DNA of 64,000 bases from Jeotgalicoccus coquinae (GCF_014207425.1 NZ_JACHFF010000001.1:248001-312000), one strand, 5' to 3'. Numbered from the stretch's first letter, positions 1-7,455 are shown. Notes: a model not told the origin generated them from the sequence alone. Program-made: numbers and translations.

Positions 1-346
1 AAATAATGTGAAGTGTCTGATGAGCAATCACGATTTTAAACGCACGCCGGACACTGAAGGGATCTTATCGGTTATTAATAAGATGGACAAACTTGGCGGA
101 GACATTTATAAAGTAGCCTATTTCCCGAAAGATGAAAAAGATGTGATCTACGTGACTGAAGCGGTTAAAACAGCGAAGGCCGAGTACGGTGATAAGGTTG
201 TCGGAATCTCCATGGGAGCGCTCGGTAAACGTACGCGTACTGCAGTGGGAGAAGCGTCATCTGTACTTACATACGGCTTTGTAGCAAGAGATGCAGCGCC
301 CGGTCAGATTCACGTCACAGAACTGCGCAAAATTTTTACAAAATAA
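1..346 (+). CDS. aroD: Type I 3-dehydroquinate dehydratase, C-terminal part (5' end outside window)
   Basis: This is the C-terminal half of the shikimate-pathway enzyme that dehydrates 3-dehydroquinate through a Schiff base. The reading frame is open from base 2 without a start, so the gene begins upstream of the window. Family signatures are the SNHDF segment near the start, YKVAYFP (the lysine is the expected Schiff-base residue), GISMGALG, the arginine after GKRTR, and the C-terminal APGQIHVTEL block. About 115 of the usual 230-250 residues are present. It ends at TAA 344-346. The identification is firm; only the N-terminal half is missing. Confidence 0.93.
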   Translation, partial: NNVKCLMSNHDFKRTPDTEGILSVINKMDKLGGDIYKVAYFPKDEKDVIYVTEAVKTAKAEYGDKVVGISMGALGKRTRTAVGEASSVLTYGFVARDAAPGQIHVTELRKIFTK

Positions 347-360
347 AACATTAAGCAATC

Positions 361-493
361 TTTACATTGGATTAACGCTAAGACAATAAACAGGTGGTAG
401 TGTAGGAACCAGAAGATATCAAAAAGAGAACTCTTCTCCCCGGCCCCTGTGTCCGAAACCTTCCCCTGAGGTTTCGGACTTTTTTTATTTTTT
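361..493 (+). ncRNA. Candidate small RNA with two C-rich stretches ending in a strong terminator
   Basis: Between aroD and the next gene there is a promoter-like element (TTTACA at 361-366, weak -10 around 382-389), about 50 nt without an open frame, a C-rich stretch (TCTCCCCGGCCCC, about 435-447) and a perfect 10-bp hairpin (451-460 with 470-479) whose loop is TTCCCCTGA, followed by a T-run from 480. C-rich UCCC loops are typical of regulatory RNAs in Staphylococcus and Bacillus. It may instead be only the aroD terminator and trailer. I do not recognise a named RNA family. Confidence 0.4.
451..493 (+). terminator. Rho-independent terminator after aroD / candidate sRNA
   Basis: A perfect 10-bp stem (GTCCGAAACC with GGTTTCGGAC) has a 9-nt loop TTCCCCTGA and is followed by a long T-rich tail (480-493). 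Confidence 0.9.
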
Positions 494-563
494 ACGTGTG
501 TCTAAATTAATTTATCTGGGGTATTATAAGGGTAAGAATAATTTCTTATTCGGGAGGAAAATT

Positions 564-920
564 ATGATTACATTTTATGAATACCCTAAGTGCACAACTT
601 GCCGTAAAGGTAAAAAGTTTTTAACTGATAATAATCTGGAGTTCACTGTGATCGATATGGTTAAGCATGTACCTGCGAAAGATACATTAAAAGGTATCCT
701 GGACAAATCATCCCATTCAATTGATGATTTCTTTAACAAGCGCGGTACTAAATTTAAAGAGCTGGGCCTGAAAGAACGTATGACTGACCTCAGTGAAGAA
801 GAAAAACTGGAGCTTCTTGCAAGTGACGGAATGCTGATTAAGCGCCCAATGGTGGTACTTGATGATGATGTATTATTAGGTTTCAAAGAGGAAACTTATA
901 AAAATGCATTATTGAAATAA
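564..920 (+). CDS. Spx/ArsC-family thioredoxin-fold protein (YusI-like)
   Basis: This 118-aa protein belongs to the ArsC/Spx family. The N-terminus has the redox pair C10-T-T-C13, the Spx-like arrangement rather than the single catalytic cysteine of classical ArsC. RPMVVLDDDVLLGF near the end matches the family's conserved cis-proline region. The ATG at 564 is chosen over an upstream start at 498 because GGGAGG lies 8-12 nt before it and MITFYEYPKC is the usual N-terminus. It is followed by gcvH, as yusI is next to gcvH in Bacillus. No ars genes are nearby, so arsenate reduction is unlikely; a redox or regulatory role is inferred and its target is unknown. Confidence 0.82.
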   Translation: MITFYEYPKCTTCRKGKKFLTDNNLEFTVIDMVKHVPAKDTLKGILDKSSHSIDDFFNKRGTKFKELGLKERMTDLSEEEKLELLASDGMLIKRPMVVLDDDVLLGFKEETYKNALLK

Positions 921-987
921 TTCCGCTTGCTTAAAGTGTGTTAAATATGTAACAATGAGTATGATAAGTTAAAAGGGAGGTTTTAGC

Positions 988-1368
988 GTGTCATTACCAC
1001 AAGAATTAAAGTACAGTGAAGATCATGAGTGGATTAAAGTTGAAGGAAATACTGCAATAATCGGTATTACTGATTTTGCACAGTCTGAACTTGGAGATAT
1101 CGTTTTTGTTGAACTTCCAGAAGAAGGCGACGACATCTCTACAGGTGATTCATTCGGGAGCGTAGAATCAGTGAAAACTGTTTCTGAACTATATGCACCA
1201 GTTTCTGGTTCAGTAGTTGCTGTGAACGAAGAACTTGAAGACAGTCCTGAACTTGTAAACGAAAGTCCATATGAAGGTGCCTGGATGCTGAAAGTTGAAC
1301 TTTCAGATGAAAGCGAATTAGATAACCTTCTTGACGCTGCTGGTTACCAGGCAGTAATCGAGAAATAA
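988..1368 (+). CDS. gcvH: Glycine cleavage system H protein
   Basis: This 126-aa lipoyl carrier shuttles the aminomethyl group of glycine between the P and T proteins. In Firmicutes GcvH is also the hub from which lipoyl groups pass to the 2-oxoacid dehydrogenases. The lipoylated lysine is K63 in the block [12 protein letters not shown]. The start is GTG 988, seven bases after the strong AAAGGGAGG site at 972-980. Length is normal. It stands alone with its own terminator; gcvT and gcvPA/PB are not in the window, which fits a general lipoylation role. Confidence 0.97.
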   Translation: MSLPQELKYSEDHEWIKVEGNTAIIGITDFAQSELGDIVFVELPEEGDDISTGDSFGSVESVKTVSELYAPVSGSVVAVNEELEDSPELVNESPYEGAWMLKVELSDESELDNLLDAAGYQAVIEK

Positions 1369-1373
1369 TACTT

Positions 1374-1404
1374 AAACTCCGGGCGTTTGTCCGGAGTTTT
1401 TTTA
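1374..1404 (+). terminator. Rho-independent terminator after gcvH
   Basis: A 9-bp stem (AAACTCCGG with CCGGAGTTT), loop GCGTTTGT, is followed by a T-run. Confidence 0.88.
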
Positions 1405-1464
1405 AAACCTGTATTTATTGCTTAAAGTGAATTTATATTAAAAATTTAACTAAGGGTGATACGA

Positions 1465-1872
1465 ATGAATCTTTCTGATAAAGTACTCATTGTTGAAGGT
1501 AAAACGGACAAGCGCAGATTGGAAGAAGTGCTGGTGGAACCGGTACAGATTATTTGCACATTCGGTACGATGGGTATTTCAAAATTGGACGAAATTATCG
1601 AGCAGCTTGGTGATTCTCAAATTTTCATATTATCTGATGCAGATAAAGAAGGAAGAAAAATTCGTAAATGGTTTAAAAAATATATAAGTGAAAGTACACA
1701 TATCTATATAGATCCCAAATTCGGTGAAGTTGGACGCTGTCCGCATGACTATCTCGCAAACCTCCTGCTCAGACATGGTTTTTATGTAGATACAAGCTTA
1801 ATAATGAAAGGTAAGTTATATCGTGATGGAAATAATTTCGACGGAAGATATATTAAAGAACATACGGGATAA
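1465..1872 (+). CDS. Toprim-domain protein (YusF-like)
   Basis: This 135-aa single-domain Toprim protein shows the Toprim glutamate in LIVEGKTDKR near the N-terminus and the second acidic motif LSDADKEGRKIRKW around residues 57-70. Toprim domains bind Mg2+ and occur in primases, topoisomerases and small nucleases such as the RNase M5 group. The ATG at 1465 is preferred over GTG 1456 because AAGGGTG (1452-1458) sits at correct spacing for it. It overlaps the next gene by 47 nt, so the two are probably translationally coupled. Function is unknown; the family and the yusF position are clear. Confidence 0.82.
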   Translation: MNLSDKVLIVEGKTDKRRLEEVLVEPVQIICTFGTMGISKLDEIIEQLGDSQIFILSDADKEGRKIRKWFKKYISESTHIYIDPKFGEVGRCPHDYLANLLLRHGFYVDTSLIMKGKLYRDGNNFDGRYIKEHTG

Positions 1873-2143
1873 GGAGCGGTACATTATATTCGGCTATGCA
1901 ACGATGTGCAAAACGTGTGATATCGCGGAAACAATGCTGAGTGTTGCTGCCAGTACCAGACAGATGAGCTATGAACGTATCAACTTAAATTTTTATAAGA
2001 CATTAATCGAAGATTATGAGATTCGCTCAGCTCCGGCACTGCTGCTGTTTAAAAAAGGCGAACTGGTGAAAGAAGTCTACGCATTTCAGTCGGTGACGTA
2101 TTTAAACGAAGTACTGGCTGATTTTCAGATTGACGAACACTAA
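1826..2143 (+). CDS. Thioredoxin-like protein (YusE-like)
   Basis: This 105-aa thioredoxin fold has an active-site pair C28-K-T-C31 in ATMCKTCD and the cis-proline segment SAPALLLFKKGE in the C-terminal half. The tryptophan usually before the first active-site cysteine is replaced (TMC), as in many YusE-type proteins. The start may be ATG 1826 or GTG 1823, which are adjacent; neither has an ideally spaced ribosome site, consistent with coupling to the overlapping Toprim gene. The substrate is unknown. The distal end carries the -35 element of the met promoter. Confidence 0.8.
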   Translation: MEIISTEDILKNIRDKERYIIFGYATMCKTCDIAETMLSVAASTRQMSYERINLNFYKTLIEDYEIRSAPALLLFKKGELVKEVYAFQSVTYLNEVLADFQIDEH

Positions 2144-2158
2144 ATTGTCTGATAATAT
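2130..2158 (+). promoter_or_regulatory. Sigma-A promoter of the met riboswitch-metNIQ unit
   Basis: TTGACG (2130-2135) and TAATAT (2153-2158) are separated by 17 bp. The -35 lies inside the last codons of the yusE-like gene and the riboswitch begins about 20 nt after the -10. Confidence 0.7.
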
Positions 2159-2177
2159 AGATTTAATTAAATATTTA

Positions 2178-2281
2178 CTCTTATCAAGAGTGGTGGAGGG
2201 ATGTGCCCTTTGAAGCCACGGCAACCGTCATTGCGACAAGGTGCCAAATCACCGGATTAACGTCCATAGATGAGAGGCATA
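2178..2281 (+). promoter_or_regulatory. SAM-I (S-box) riboswitch aptamer
   Basis: The S-box core is present in order: CTTATCAAGAG, GGTGGAGGGA, TGCCCTTTGAAGCC, CGGCAACC, AAGGTGCCAAATC. The P1 helix is CTCTTATC (2178-2185) with GATGAGAG (2269-2276), eight pairs including one G-U. When SAM is bound the downstream terminator should form and switch off metNIQ. This is a classical element for methionine genes in Firmicutes. Confidence 0.96.
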
Positions 2282-2291
2282 AATGAACGTT

Positions 2292-2327
2292 AAAAAGCCT
2301 ACTCACTTTCTGAGTAGGCTTTTTTAA
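2292..2327 (+). terminator. Riboswitch-controlled intrinsic terminator before metN
   Basis: A 14-bp perfect stem (2292-2305 with 2311-2324) has loop CTTTC and merges into a T-run. It is the expression platform of the SAM-I riboswitch. Confidence 0.93.
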
Positions 2328-2357
2328 ATAGACCGGTGAAGGAGAAAGGAAATTGTC

Positions 2358-3380
2358 ATGATAGATATCAGTAATGTTACTAAAATATTTAAAACTAAAA
2401 ATCAAAATATAACCGCAGTGGACAACGTCGGTCTGCACGTGAAGAAAGGTGAAATCTTCGGTGTAATCGGTTATTCGGGTGCAGGTAAATCTACGCTGAT
2501 CCGTCTTTTAAATGGACTGGAGCAGCCGACTGAAGGGACTGTTACTGTAACCGGTGATGAAATCAGCGGCATGTCCGTAAAGGAACTTCGCAAAAAGCGT
2601 CAGAAGGTATCGATGATATTCCAGCACTTTAATCTGCTCTGGTCACGGACAGTTGCTGAAAATATCAGCTTCCCGCTGGAAATCGCAGGTGTACCGAAAA
2701 AAGAACGTCAGTCACGTGTTGCGGAATTAATCAGACTCGTTGGTCTTGAAGGCCGAGAGAATAACTATCCGAGCGAACTGTCCGGCGGTCAGAAACAGCG
2801 TGTGGGCATTGCGAGAGCATTATCGAACGAACCGCAGGTGCTGTTATGTGATGAAGCAACGAGTGCACTGGATCCGGAAACGACGGATGAGGTGCTCGAC
2901 CTGCTCGTTGATATTACGAAAAAGATGAACTTAACGATTGTTTTAATTACACATGAAATGCATGTCATCAGAAAAATATGCGACCGTGCAGCTGTAATGG
3001 AAAACGGTAAAGTTGTTGAAGTCGGTCCGGTTATTGAGTTATTCCAAAATCCGCAGTCGAGCGTAACGAAACGTTTCGTCAGAGACGACATTTCGGATGA
3101 CGACCACGCAGTGGCAATGGAAGAAATTAAAGCAGCATTCCCGACGTCGACTATCGTGAAACTGACATTTGTCGGTACGCGGACGAAGTCGCCAATCGTG
3201 TCACAGGTCATAAAAGATTACGGTCTCGATGTGAATATACTTTCCGGGAACATTAAGCAGACGAATCAGGAGTCATACGGTCATCTGTACATAGCACTGG
3301 ATATTAACCAGGAAACATTGGACAAAATTACTGCAGAGTTTAAAAAGCACGATGTCACGCTGGAGGTTGAGAGCAAATGA
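2358..3380 (+). CDS. metN: Methionine ABC transporter ATP-binding protein
   Basis: This 340-aa ABC ATPase powers uptake of D/L-methionine. It has Walker A GYSGAGKS at residues 38-45, the signature LSGGQKQRVGIARA, Walker B VLLCDEATSALD, and a C-terminal NIL-type regulatory domain (about residues 265-340) that senses methionine in related transporters. ATG 2358 follows GGAGAAAGG. It is the first gene of metNIQ and overlaps metI by 4 nt (ATGA). Control is by the SAM-I riboswitch immediately upstream, which makes methionine, rather than another NLPA-type substrate, the best call. Confidence 0.97.
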   Translation: MIDISNVTKIFKTKNQNITAVDNVGLHVKKGEIFGVIGYSGAGKSTLIRLLNGLEQPTEGTVTVTGDEISGMSVKELRKKRQKVSMIFQHFNLLWSRTVAENISFPLEIAGVPKKERQSRVAELIRLVGLEGRENNYPSELSGGQKQRVGIARALSNEPQVLLCDEATSALDPETTDEVLDLLVDITKKMNLTIVLITHEMHVIRKICDRAAVMENGKVVEVGPVIELFQNPQSSVTKRFVRDDISDDDHAVAMEEIKAAFPTSTIVKLTFVGTRTKSPIVSQVIKDYGLDVNILSGNIKQTNQESYGHLYIALDINQETLDKITAEFKKHDVTLEVESK

Positions 3381-4069
3381 ATGAATTTCTGACAGCATTT
3401 AAAGAAATGTTCGCCTTCGAAAACGTGAAGTGGGATGCAGTCCTTGAAGCAACTTACGAAACAATATATATGACGGTGATTGCAACAGCACTTGCGTTTA
3501 TTATCGGTTTAATACTCGGAATCATTCTCTTCTTATCGAAAAAGAATGACAAGGGAATATCAAAACCAGTGTACGGGGCAACGTCATTTATCGTTAACCT
3601 GTTCAGAGCGATTCCGTTTATCATTTTAATCATTTTAATTATGCCGTTCACGAAAGCAATTATGGGAACGGTAATGGGGTCAAACGGTGCGCTGCCTGCA
3701 CTGATTATCGGTGCAGCACCCTTCTTTGCACGTCTCGTTGAAATTGGTCTGAAGGAAATCGATAAAGGTGTCATTGAAGCGGCTGAATCGATGGGTGCGA
3801 ATACATGGACGCTCATTTGGAAAGTGCTGATTCCAGAATCACTGCCGGCATTAATTTCAGGAATTACAGTGACATCGATTATGCTCGTAGGTTCAACTGC
3901 AATAGCCGGTGTTATCGGTGCAGGCGGACTTGGTAACCTCGCATACATGGTCGGCTTCACAAGAAATCAGCCGGATGTCACACTCGTAGCAACAGTAGTA
4001 ATTCTGGTCATCGTTTTTATCATCCAGATAATTGGGGATACTGTTTCAAAAGCAGTCGATAAACGCTGA
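3377..4069 (+). CDS. metI: Methionine ABC transporter permease
   Basis: This 230-aa permease has five predicted membrane segments. The EAA loop that contacts MetN is visible as EAAESMGANTWTLIWKV around residues 134-150, followed by LIPESLPALISG. Length is typical of MetI. It starts inside the last codons of metN, so the two are coupled, and metQ follows after 39 nt. Together with metN and metQ it forms the complete importer. Confidence 0.96.
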   Translation: MNEFLTAFKEMFAFENVKWDAVLEATYETIYMTVIATALAFIIGLILGIILFLSKKNDKGISKPVYGATSFIVNLFRAIPFIILIILIMPFTKAIMGTVMGSNGALPALIIGAAPFFARLVEIGLKEIDKGVIEAAESMGANTWTLIWKVLIPESLPALISGITVTSIMLVGSTAIAGVIGAGGLGNLAYMVGFTRNQPDVTLVATVVILVIVFIIQIIGDTVSKAVDKR

Positions 4070-4108
4070 TCTACAAATAAAAACTATAATGAAAAGAGGC
4101 TATTACAC

Positions 4109-4951
4109 ATGAAGAAGATTTTTAGTATTGTCACTCTGTTTGCACTCGTATTAGTTTTAGCAGCATGCGGTAACGGTTCAGAATCGGAAGAAGGAACGGA
4201 CGAAAGCGCTGAAGGCGAGCCGGCTGAAATTTCAGTTGCGGCGTCACCTGCACCGCACGCGGAAATTCTTGAAAAAGCAGCAGAAATTTTAGCGGAAGAA
4301 GATATTACAGTGAACGTGGAAATCGTTAACGACTACACAACACCGAACAGACTGCTGGCTGACGAAGAAGTGGACGCTAACTTTTTCCAGCACACACCTT
4401 ACTTAGACGGGGAAGTTGAATCACACGGCTATGACCTGGCAAGCATCGGAAATGTACATATAGAGCCAATGGCAGTTTACTCAAACGACTATGATTCATT
4501 GGAAGATATTCCTGACGGATCAACGATTTTAGTATCGAACAACCCGGCTGAAGAAGGACGTTTCCTGTCATTCTTCGTTAATGCAGGATTAGTTGAAATC
4601 GAAGAAGGTATCGAAATTCAGGATGCAACATTCGATGACATTACAGAAAACCCGCACAACTTTGAATTCGATAACAACACTGCACCAGAGCTTCTTGTAA
4701 ACATGTATGAAAACAACGAAGCACCGGCAGTAATTATTAATGCCAACTTCGCAATTGATGCAGGATTAAACCCGGTTGACGACTCAATCGTTGTGGAAGA
4801 AGGCGACTCGCCATACGCTAACTTAATTGCTGTAAGAACTGGCGACGAGGAACGTCCGGAACTGCAAAGACTGATTGAAGTATTACAGTCGGAAGAAATG
4901 ACAACATTCATTGAAGAAGAATTCGGCGGTACGATTATACCGGCACAATAA
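4109..4951 (+). CDS. metQ: Methionine-binding lipoprotein
   Basis: This 280-aa NLPA-family substrate-binding protein has a lipoprotein signal peptide with lipobox LVLAAC, giving a lipidated cysteine at about residue 20, then an acidic Ser/Glu-rich linker. The NLPA core shows VDANFFQHTPYLD and the ISVAASPAPHAEIL start. It catches methionine on the outer face of the membrane and delivers it to MetI. It is the last gene of the operon, followed by a terminator at 4961. Confidence 0.96.
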   Translation: MKKIFSIVTLFALVLVLAACGNGSESEEGTDESAEGEPAEISVAASPAPHAEILEKAAEILAEEDITVNVEIVNDYTTPNRLLADEEVDANFFQHTPYLDGEVESHGYDLASIGNVHIEPMAVYSNDYDSLEDIPDGSTILVSNNPAEEGRFLSFFVNAGLVEIEEGIEIQDATFDDITENPHNFEFDNNTAPELLVNMYENNEAPAVIINANFAIDAGLNPVDDSIVVEEGDSPYANLIAVRTGDEERPELQRLIEVLQSEEMTTFIEEEFGGTIIPAQ

Positions 4952-4960
4952 TATTATTTG

Positions 4961-4990
4961 AAGGCATCCTGCATGGGGTGCCTTTTTTTA
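4961..4990 (+). terminator. Rho-independent terminator after metQ
   Basis: AAGGCATCC pairs with GGGTGCCTT (4961-4969 / 4976-4984), followed by T7. Confidence 0.88.
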
Positions 4991-5012
4991 TTTAGCGATG
5001 ATAAAAGGATAC

Positions 5013-5381
5013 TTAAAGTACGACGTCGAACCGGTGTCGTATTCGAAGGGCATTTAAAGTACGACGTCGAACCGGTGTCGTATTCGAGAGGCAGTTAAAG
5101 TACGACGGCAAAGAGGTGTCGTATTCGAAGGTCAGTTAAAGTACAACGGCAAAGAGGTGTCATATTCGAGAGGCAGTTAAAGTACGACGTCGAACCGGTG
5201 TCGTATTCGAAGGGCAGTTAAAGTACGACAGCGAACCGGTGTCGTATTCGAGAGGCAGTTAAAGTACGACAGCGAACCGGTGTCGTATTCGAAGGGCAGT
5301 TAAAGTACGACGGCAAAGAGGTGTCGTATTCGAGAGGCAGTTAAAGTACGACGGCAAAGAGGTGTCATACTTCAATAACTG
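5013..5381. repeat. Nine-unit tandem array, exact 41-bp period
   Basis: Nine copies begin with TTAAAGTAC at 5013, 5054, 5095, 5136, 5177, 5218, 5259, 5300 and 5341, with no indels. Most units carry an inverted repeat TACGAC...GTCGTA around an 11-nt core. The core has three variants (GTCGAACCG, AGCGAACCG, GGCAAAGAG). The linker strictly alternates between an AAGG type (odd units) and an AGAGG type (even units). Unit 9 loses identity after about 5370. The period is not a multiple of three, so it does not encode a repeated peptide. It fills the gap between the convergent ends of metQ and ctaB. Function unknown. Confidence 0.95.
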
Positions 5382-5420
5382 AATCTTAAAATCAGAGACT
5401 CTAATACACTTTGTAATCAT

Positions 5421-5450
5421 AAAAAAAGAACGACCTTTACCAGGCCGTTC
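5421..5450 (-). terminator. Rho-independent terminator of ctaB
   Basis: On the minus strand GAACGGCC and GGTCGTTC form a stem (one G-U pair) followed by a T-run (the A-run 5421-5427 on the plus strand). Confidence 0.85.
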
Positions 5451-5461
5451 CTCAATCCAAT

Positions 5462-6367
5462 CTATATAGTAAGCACAATCATCAGTACAAACAGTGTAAT
5501 CAGATATACTAATGAGTATTTTAAATTCACATTTGCCCAGAGTTGTTTATCATCTGCTTTGTAGCCTTTAACTGAAAGAACAATCCAGCCCAGTGTTAAT
5601 ACCATCGATACGGTAAAGAATATCCAGCCGAATGTTCCGAGTAATAAAAACGGTACTGGAAGCAGTGCGATAACATAATACAGGTTCTGCCTGATTGTGG
5701 CATCGACTCCGATAACTACAGGGAGCATCGGCACGCCGGCTCTCGTGTAATCTGCAAGACGTTTAATTGCGATAGCCAGCGTATGCGGTATCTGCCATAT
5801 AATTAATATGTAGAATAATGCAATAGGCACGACATGAGTGGCCGGGGCAATTACCGCCCAGCCGATCAACGGTGTAAATGCACCGGATATGCTGCCGACA
5901 ATTGTGTTGACTGTATATCTTCTTTTAGACCAAAAGGTATATAAAACAACGTAGAAGAACCAGCCCAGGAATGAATAAATTGCTGCTTCAATTGTTGTTG
6001 TCATCATGATTGCCATACCGATAGTTGTCGTAACAATTGCGGCAATGAGTACACCTTTTAATGAGAAAGACCCGGTTACGGTCGGTCGGCGCTGTGTGCG
6101 ATCCATCTTTTTATCGAGATCGTATTCAAACCAGTTGTTGAACATCAGTGCACCGGATATAACCAGCGTGCTGCCCGTCATCGTTAAAATGAACAGCAGC
6201 CAGTGGTCGTTAAAGTTCTCGCCGTTAAAGTAAAGTGCCAGCCAGTATGCTGTAAATACAGGAAGCACATTCGCAACGAGCACTTTACCTTTTAATAGGT
6301 ACTTTATATCGGTTAATAGTTTTATTAATTTTGACGAATTGTCAGTTGAAACATTATTTGTATTCAA
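5462..6367 (-). CDS. ctaB: Protoheme IX farnesyltransferase (heme O synthase)
   Basis: This 301-aa UbiA-superfamily membrane enzyme attaches the farnesyl tail to heme b, giving heme O for terminal oxidases. The first aspartate motif is visible as NNWFEYDLDKKMDRT (about residues 102-116) and the second polar loop as KRLADYTRAGVPMLP. About nine membrane segments are evident. It reads from 6367 toward 5462 and has its own terminator. In Staphylococcus and Bacillus ctaA is usually adjacent or divergent; here the divergent neighbour is a DUF4870 protein and no ctaA is in the window. Confidence 0.96.
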   Translation of the reverse strand: MNTNNVSTDNSSKLIKLLTDIKYLLKGKVLVANVLPVFTAYWLALYFNGENFNDHWLLFILTMTGSTLVISGALMFNNWFEYDLDKKMDRTQRRPTVTGSFSLKGVLIAAIVTTTIGMAIMMTTTIEAAIYSFLGWFFYVVLYTFWSKRRYTVNTIVGSISGAFTPLIGWAVIAPATHVVPIALFYILIIWQIPHTLAIAIKRLADYTRAGVPMLPVVIGVDATIRQNLYYVIALLPVPFLLLGTFGWIFFTVSMVLTLGWIVLSVKGYKADDKQLWANVNLKYSLVYLITLFVLMIVLTI

Positions 6368-6523
6368 AAAAATTCCCTCGCAAATGTTGTAATCGTTTAT
6401 AGTACATTATACCAGTACTGACTTATTCGTGAAATGCAGGAATAGATAAATTATGTGAACTAAAATGTTTCTGTCAATAAAATACAGGGTATAAATACAA
6501 TTAACCGGAGGAGGAGAGCTTTA

Positions 6524-6880
6524 ATGGAGAACAATGAACATTCCTACAACAATATAGTTTATAAGGGTTTTGATAAAACACTCGTCATTATTACGTACGT
6601 ATTAATGTTTTTCACAGCTGTAGTCGGACCGTTAATTGTCTGGGTAATTAAAAAAGATGATGATCCGGCAACGGAAGCTGCTTTACGCAATTTAGTAAAC
6701 TTCGGTATTTCGTACACGATTTATTTAATCATTGCAGGTTTAACGACGATAATTCTGATCGGTTATATACTGTCGCCGCTGATCGGTATCGCATTCTATA
6801 TATTTATCATCATAGGTATTGTTAAATCATCGGACGGTGAGATTTACAAAGCACCGTTTACGATTGATTTTATAAAGTAA
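6524..6880 (+). CDS. DUF4870 small membrane protein (copy 1)
   Basis: This 118-aa protein has three to four predicted membrane segments and the DUF4870 pattern: VGPLIVWVIKKDDDP after the first segment, NLVNFGISYTIY starting the second, and a C-terminal IIGIVKSSDGE..YKAPFTIDFIK. The family's function is unknown. The start at 6524 is well placed after GGAGGAGAG. A closely similar paralogue follows at 7048; each has its own ribosome site and terminator, so they look like a tandem duplication rather than one operon. Confidence 0.88.
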   Translation: MENNEHSYNNIVYKGFDKTLVIITYVLMFFTAVVGPLIVWVIKKDDDPATEAALRNLVNFGISYTIYLIIAGLTTIILIGYILSPLIGIAFYIFIIIGIVKSSDGEIYKAPFTIDFIK

Positions 6881-6890
6881 AACCCCTTTG

Positions 6891-6919
6891 CCAGGCAGCA
6901 AAAGCTGTCTGGTTTTTTT
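6891..6919 (+). terminator. Rho-independent terminator after DUF4870 copy 1
   Basis: CCAGGCAGC and GCTGTCTGG form a 9-bp stem (one G-U pair) with an AAAA loop, followed by T7. Confidence 0.92.
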
Positions 6920-7047
6920 AATGGTTAACTACAGGCCCATAGACATTTTGAAACTGCTCTTAAAATTATTTAATGATTTGTTCTGAAATATAAGCAATGG
7001 TATAATTAAAGTAGAAATTTACTCTGATATGGACGGGAGGAACTAAC

Positions 7048-7395
7048 ATGAATGAATTCAATAATAATGAACCAAAAACAGGTTTTGACAGTACACTGGT
7101 CTTAGTTTCCTACATTGTCTCACTTTTTACTGCAGTAGTAGGTCCACTGCTAATCTGGGCAATTAAAAAAGATGATGATCCGCTGACTGCGGATGCGCTT
7201 CGTCACGTTGCAAACTTCGGTTTATCGTACACGATTTATATATTTGCAGCATGGCTGACATCGGTTATTTTAATCGGCCTCGTAATTGGACCGATTGTAA
7301 CGATTGCATTCTACGTATTTGCTATTATCGGTATCGTCAAAGCTGTTAACGGAGAGGTTTACAAACCGCCGTTTACAATCGATATTTTCAAATAA
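7048..7395 (+). CDS. DUF4870 small membrane protein (copy 2)
   Basis: This 115-aa protein is clearly paralogous to the one at 6524: both share FDxTLVxxxY, FTAVVGPL-IW-IKKDDDP, FG-SYTIY and GE-YK-PFTID in the same order. Differences are spread along the whole length, so the duplication is not recent. ATG 7048 follows GGGAGG. It has its own upstream region and terminator. Function is unknown; a heteromeric membrane assembly with copy 1 is possible but nothing here proves it. Confidence 0.88.
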   Translation: MNEFNNNEPKTGFDSTLVLVSYIVSLFTAVVGPLLIWAIKKDDDPLTADALRHVANFGLSYTIYIFAAWLTSVILIGLVIGPIVTIAFYVFAIIGIVKAVNGEVYKPPFTIDIFK

Positions 7396-7410
7396 TTTAA
7401 AAGTAAAATT

Positions 7411-7455
7411 ACACCTCTAAATGATAGGGAAATCATTTAGAGGTGTTTTTGTATT
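7411..7455 (+). terminator. Rho-independent terminator after DUF4870 copy 2
   Basis: A perfect 15-bp stem (7411-7425 with 7432-7446), loop AGGGAA, is followed by a T-rich tail. Confidence 0.92.

Noticed and set aside
564-920. Arsenate reductase
   Set aside because: It has the Spx-type CxxC, sits beside gcvH as yusI, and no other ars gene is near.
2184-2438. 84-aa open frame on the minus strand
   Set aside because: It lies across the SAM-I riboswitch and the start of metN; the sequence is explained by those.
3454-3960. 168-aa frame antisense to metI
   Set aside because: Shadow of a strongly supported permease gene; no ribosome site.
5013-5381. CRISPR array
   Set aside because: The whole 41-bp unit is repeated, with no unique spacers, and no cas genes are in the window. 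The same applies to 47204-47560.
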